Shown: positions 6,533 to 7,771 of the stretch, piece after piece
Position numbering within the stretch: the stretch's first letter is position 1
Layout of the letters: each line of letters begins with the position of its first letter
Source of the DNA: Janthinobacterium lividum
GTDB taxonomy: Bacteria > Pseudomonadota > Gammaproteobacteria > Steroidobacterales > Steroidobacteraceae
Reading direction: 5' to 3'
NCBI GenBank assembly: GCA_943327025.2
Contig: CALPVO020000095.1
Span: forward strand, 1-7,771
DNA: 7,771 bases
The notes under the pieces: model-generated
Databases searched by the model: none
The model's input: the letters and a program-made list of their open reading frames with translations, nothing else
Told to the model about the DNA's origin: nothing
Made by a program: the position numbers and the translations under genes

Positions 6533-7771
6533 ATGAAATCCCGGTTTTTCCAGCGTTTTTTCAGTGCAAGCGGCGGCCTGCTCCTGCTGCTGTCCCTAGG
6601 GCTTCCAGGCACAGCCGCGCAGGCGGCAACGCCCGCCACAGCGCCTGTAGAACTGCCGGTTGGCGAACTCTACAAGGCCCGCTGTGCGGCTTGCCATGAG
6701 GGCGGTGTTGCGCGGGCGCCACACTCTCTCAAGTTTCAGATGCTCGGTCCGGAAACGGTCCTTCGCGCCCTGATGGGCGGTGTCATGGCCCCCATGGCAG
6801 AGGGCATTACAGACCAAGACAAGCGGCGCTTGGCAGAGTTCCTTGGCGGTCGTGCATTGGGCAACTCCGCCGCTACGCCACCCAAGTCCTGCCCGGCCAA
6901 CAATGCCTTCGATATCGCCCGGCCGGCGCAGACGACCGGATGGGGCGTCGACAACAACAACACCCGGTTCGTGCCGCCAGCGGTCGCCCGCTTGGCCGCG
7001 GCGGACATTCCGCGGCTCAAGCTCAAATGGGCGTTCGCCTTCCAAGGCGCCACGCGTGCTAGGTCGCAACCCACTCTGGCCGGCGGCGCCGCTTTCGTTG
7101 GCAGCCAAGACGGCACCGTGTACGCGCTGGACTTGGCCACGGGTTGCGTCCGCTGGTCGTTCAAGGCGGACAACGAAGTCCGGGCCAGCCCCGTGGTCGA
7201 GACTTGGCGGGCGGGTGACACGCAAGCCAAGCCGCGCGTGTGGTTCGGCGACCTCGACGGCAATGCCTATGCACTCGACGCCTTCACTGGCCGCCTGCTG
7301 TGGAAGGTGCGCGTCGATACGCACCCGCGCCTGACCATCACCGGCTCGCCGCGCATGGCCGAAGGGCGGCTCTACGTGCCGATGTCCTCGAACGAATGGG
7401 CCGCCGCCGCCGACCCCGCCTATGAATGCTGCAGCTTCCGCGGTGGCGTGGCCGCGCTGGACGCAGCCACTGGCCAGCGACTGTGGATTACCTACTCCAT
7501 TCCCGAAACGCCCAAGCCCACCGGCGCGCGCAACAAGGCAGGAGCGACGGTGATTGCCCCCGCCGGTGCCCCGGTATGGAACAGCCCCACTATCGACTTA
7601 AAGCGCCGTCGGCTCTATGTCGGCACTGGCGAGGCTTACACCTCGCCGGCCGCAGGCACCAGCGACTCCGTGCTGGCCATCGATCTCGATAACGGCAAGC
7701 TCTTGTGGCACTACCAGTCCCTCTCCGGGGATGCCTGGAATCTGGCCTGCTTCATCGGTGGCGGGCCGAAC
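6533..7771 (+). CDS. PQQ-dependent quinohemoprotein dehydrogenase, polyvinyl-alcohol-dehydrogenase-like (3' end outside window)
   Basis: This periplasmic dehydrogenase should oxidise an alcohol with PQQ and pass electrons to its own heme c. Only the first 413 codons are present; the frame is open to the right edge, and relatives are usually above 600 residues. A Sec signal peptide covers 1-31 (cleavage after AAQA). A heme-c motif, CAACH (51-55), follows, with Met85 or Met88 as the likely axial ligand. The propeller then starts with a GWGVDNNNTRF segment (about 137-147). Repeated blade motifs are visible: GTVYALDLATG (194-204), GNAYALDAFTG (243-253) and GGVAALDAATG (304-314), the latter two leading to Trp257 and Trp318. 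Vicinal Cys299-Cys300 in YECCSFRG matches the disulfide that contacts PQQ in alcohol dehydrogenases. GDAWNLAC near the edge is also typical. An N-terminal heme domain fits the polyvinyl alcohol dehydrogenase group rather than ordinary quinohemoprotein dehydrogenases, which carry heme at the C-terminus. The true substrate may be another alcohol. It is divergent from the TonB receptor. Confidence 0.9.
   Translation, partial: MKSRFFQRFFSASGGLLLLLSLGLPGTAAQAATPATAPVELPVGELYKARCAACHEGGVARAPHSLKFQMLGPETVLRALMGGVMAPMAEGITDQDKRRLAEFLGGRALGNSAATPPKSCPANNAFDIARPAQTTGWGVDNNNTRFVPPAVARLAAADIPRLKLKWAFAFQGATRARSQPTLAGGAAFVGSQDGTVYALDLATGCVRWSFKADNEVRASPVVETWRAGDTQAKPRVWFGDLDGNAYALDAFTGRLLWKVRVDTHPRLTITGSPRMAEGRLYVPMSSNEWAAAADPAYECCSFRGGVAALDAATGQRLWITYSIPETPKPTGARNKAGATVIAPAGAPVWNSPTIDLKRRRLYVGTGEAYTSPAAGTSDSVLAIDLDNGKLLWHYQSLSGDAWNLACFIGGGPN

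Noticed and set aside
6196..6639. A 147-codon minus-strand open frame across the divergent control region
   Set aside because: It overlaps the start regions of both flanking genes, has no family resemblance, and would remove the space needed for their promoters.

Overview
This is a GC-rich chromosomal stretch from a Gram-negative bacterium. It carries an 847-residue TonB-dependent outer-membrane receptor, two other exported proteins with Sec signal peptides, and an inner-membrane ABC exporter. The receptor style, the quinohemoprotein and a degenerate REP-like palindrome suggest a gammaproteobacterium of the Xanthomonadales/Nevskiales/Steroidobacterales type. An alphaproteobacterial sphingomonad is not excluded. 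This placement is inferred from protein style, not from a search.

Layout, left to right. (1) Positions 4-1797, plus strand: an ABC half-transporter (permease plus ATPase) whose nucleotide-binding domain resembles the NisT/SpaT-like RiPP-exporter group; its 5' end may lie outside the window. (2) A 34-bp convergent gap holds a REP-like hairpin. (3) Positions 1832-3601, minus strand: a secreted DUF885-family predicted zinc peptidase. (4) Positions 3602-3752: a short but very structured gap with three consecutive hairpins, the last a textbook intrinsic terminator for the receptor transcript. (5) Positions 3753-6296, minus strand: the TonB-dependent receptor. (6) Positions 6297-6532: a 236-bp divergent control region with an AT-rich core, a small palindrome, and GGCACGAC direct and inverted repeats. 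(7) Positions 6533-7771, plus strand: the first 413 codons of a polyvinyl-alcohol-dehydrogenase-like PQQ quinohemoprotein with a heme-c motif near its N-terminus; it runs off the right edge.

The most plausible working unit is the divergent receptor/quinohemoprotein pair: an outer-membrane importer and a periplasmic oxidase of alcohol type that share one control region. The DUF885 peptidase follows the receptor on the same strand but is cut off from it by the terminator, so it may be expressed separately. The ABC exporter is convergent with this group and probably belongs to a different unit to the left.

Nothing here is a clearly new system. The points worth checking are the shared divergent promoter region, the triple-hairpin 3' UTR, the REP-like element, and what lies upstream of the NisT-like exporter. 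No RNA gene, CRISPR array, insertion sequence or phage gene was recognised.
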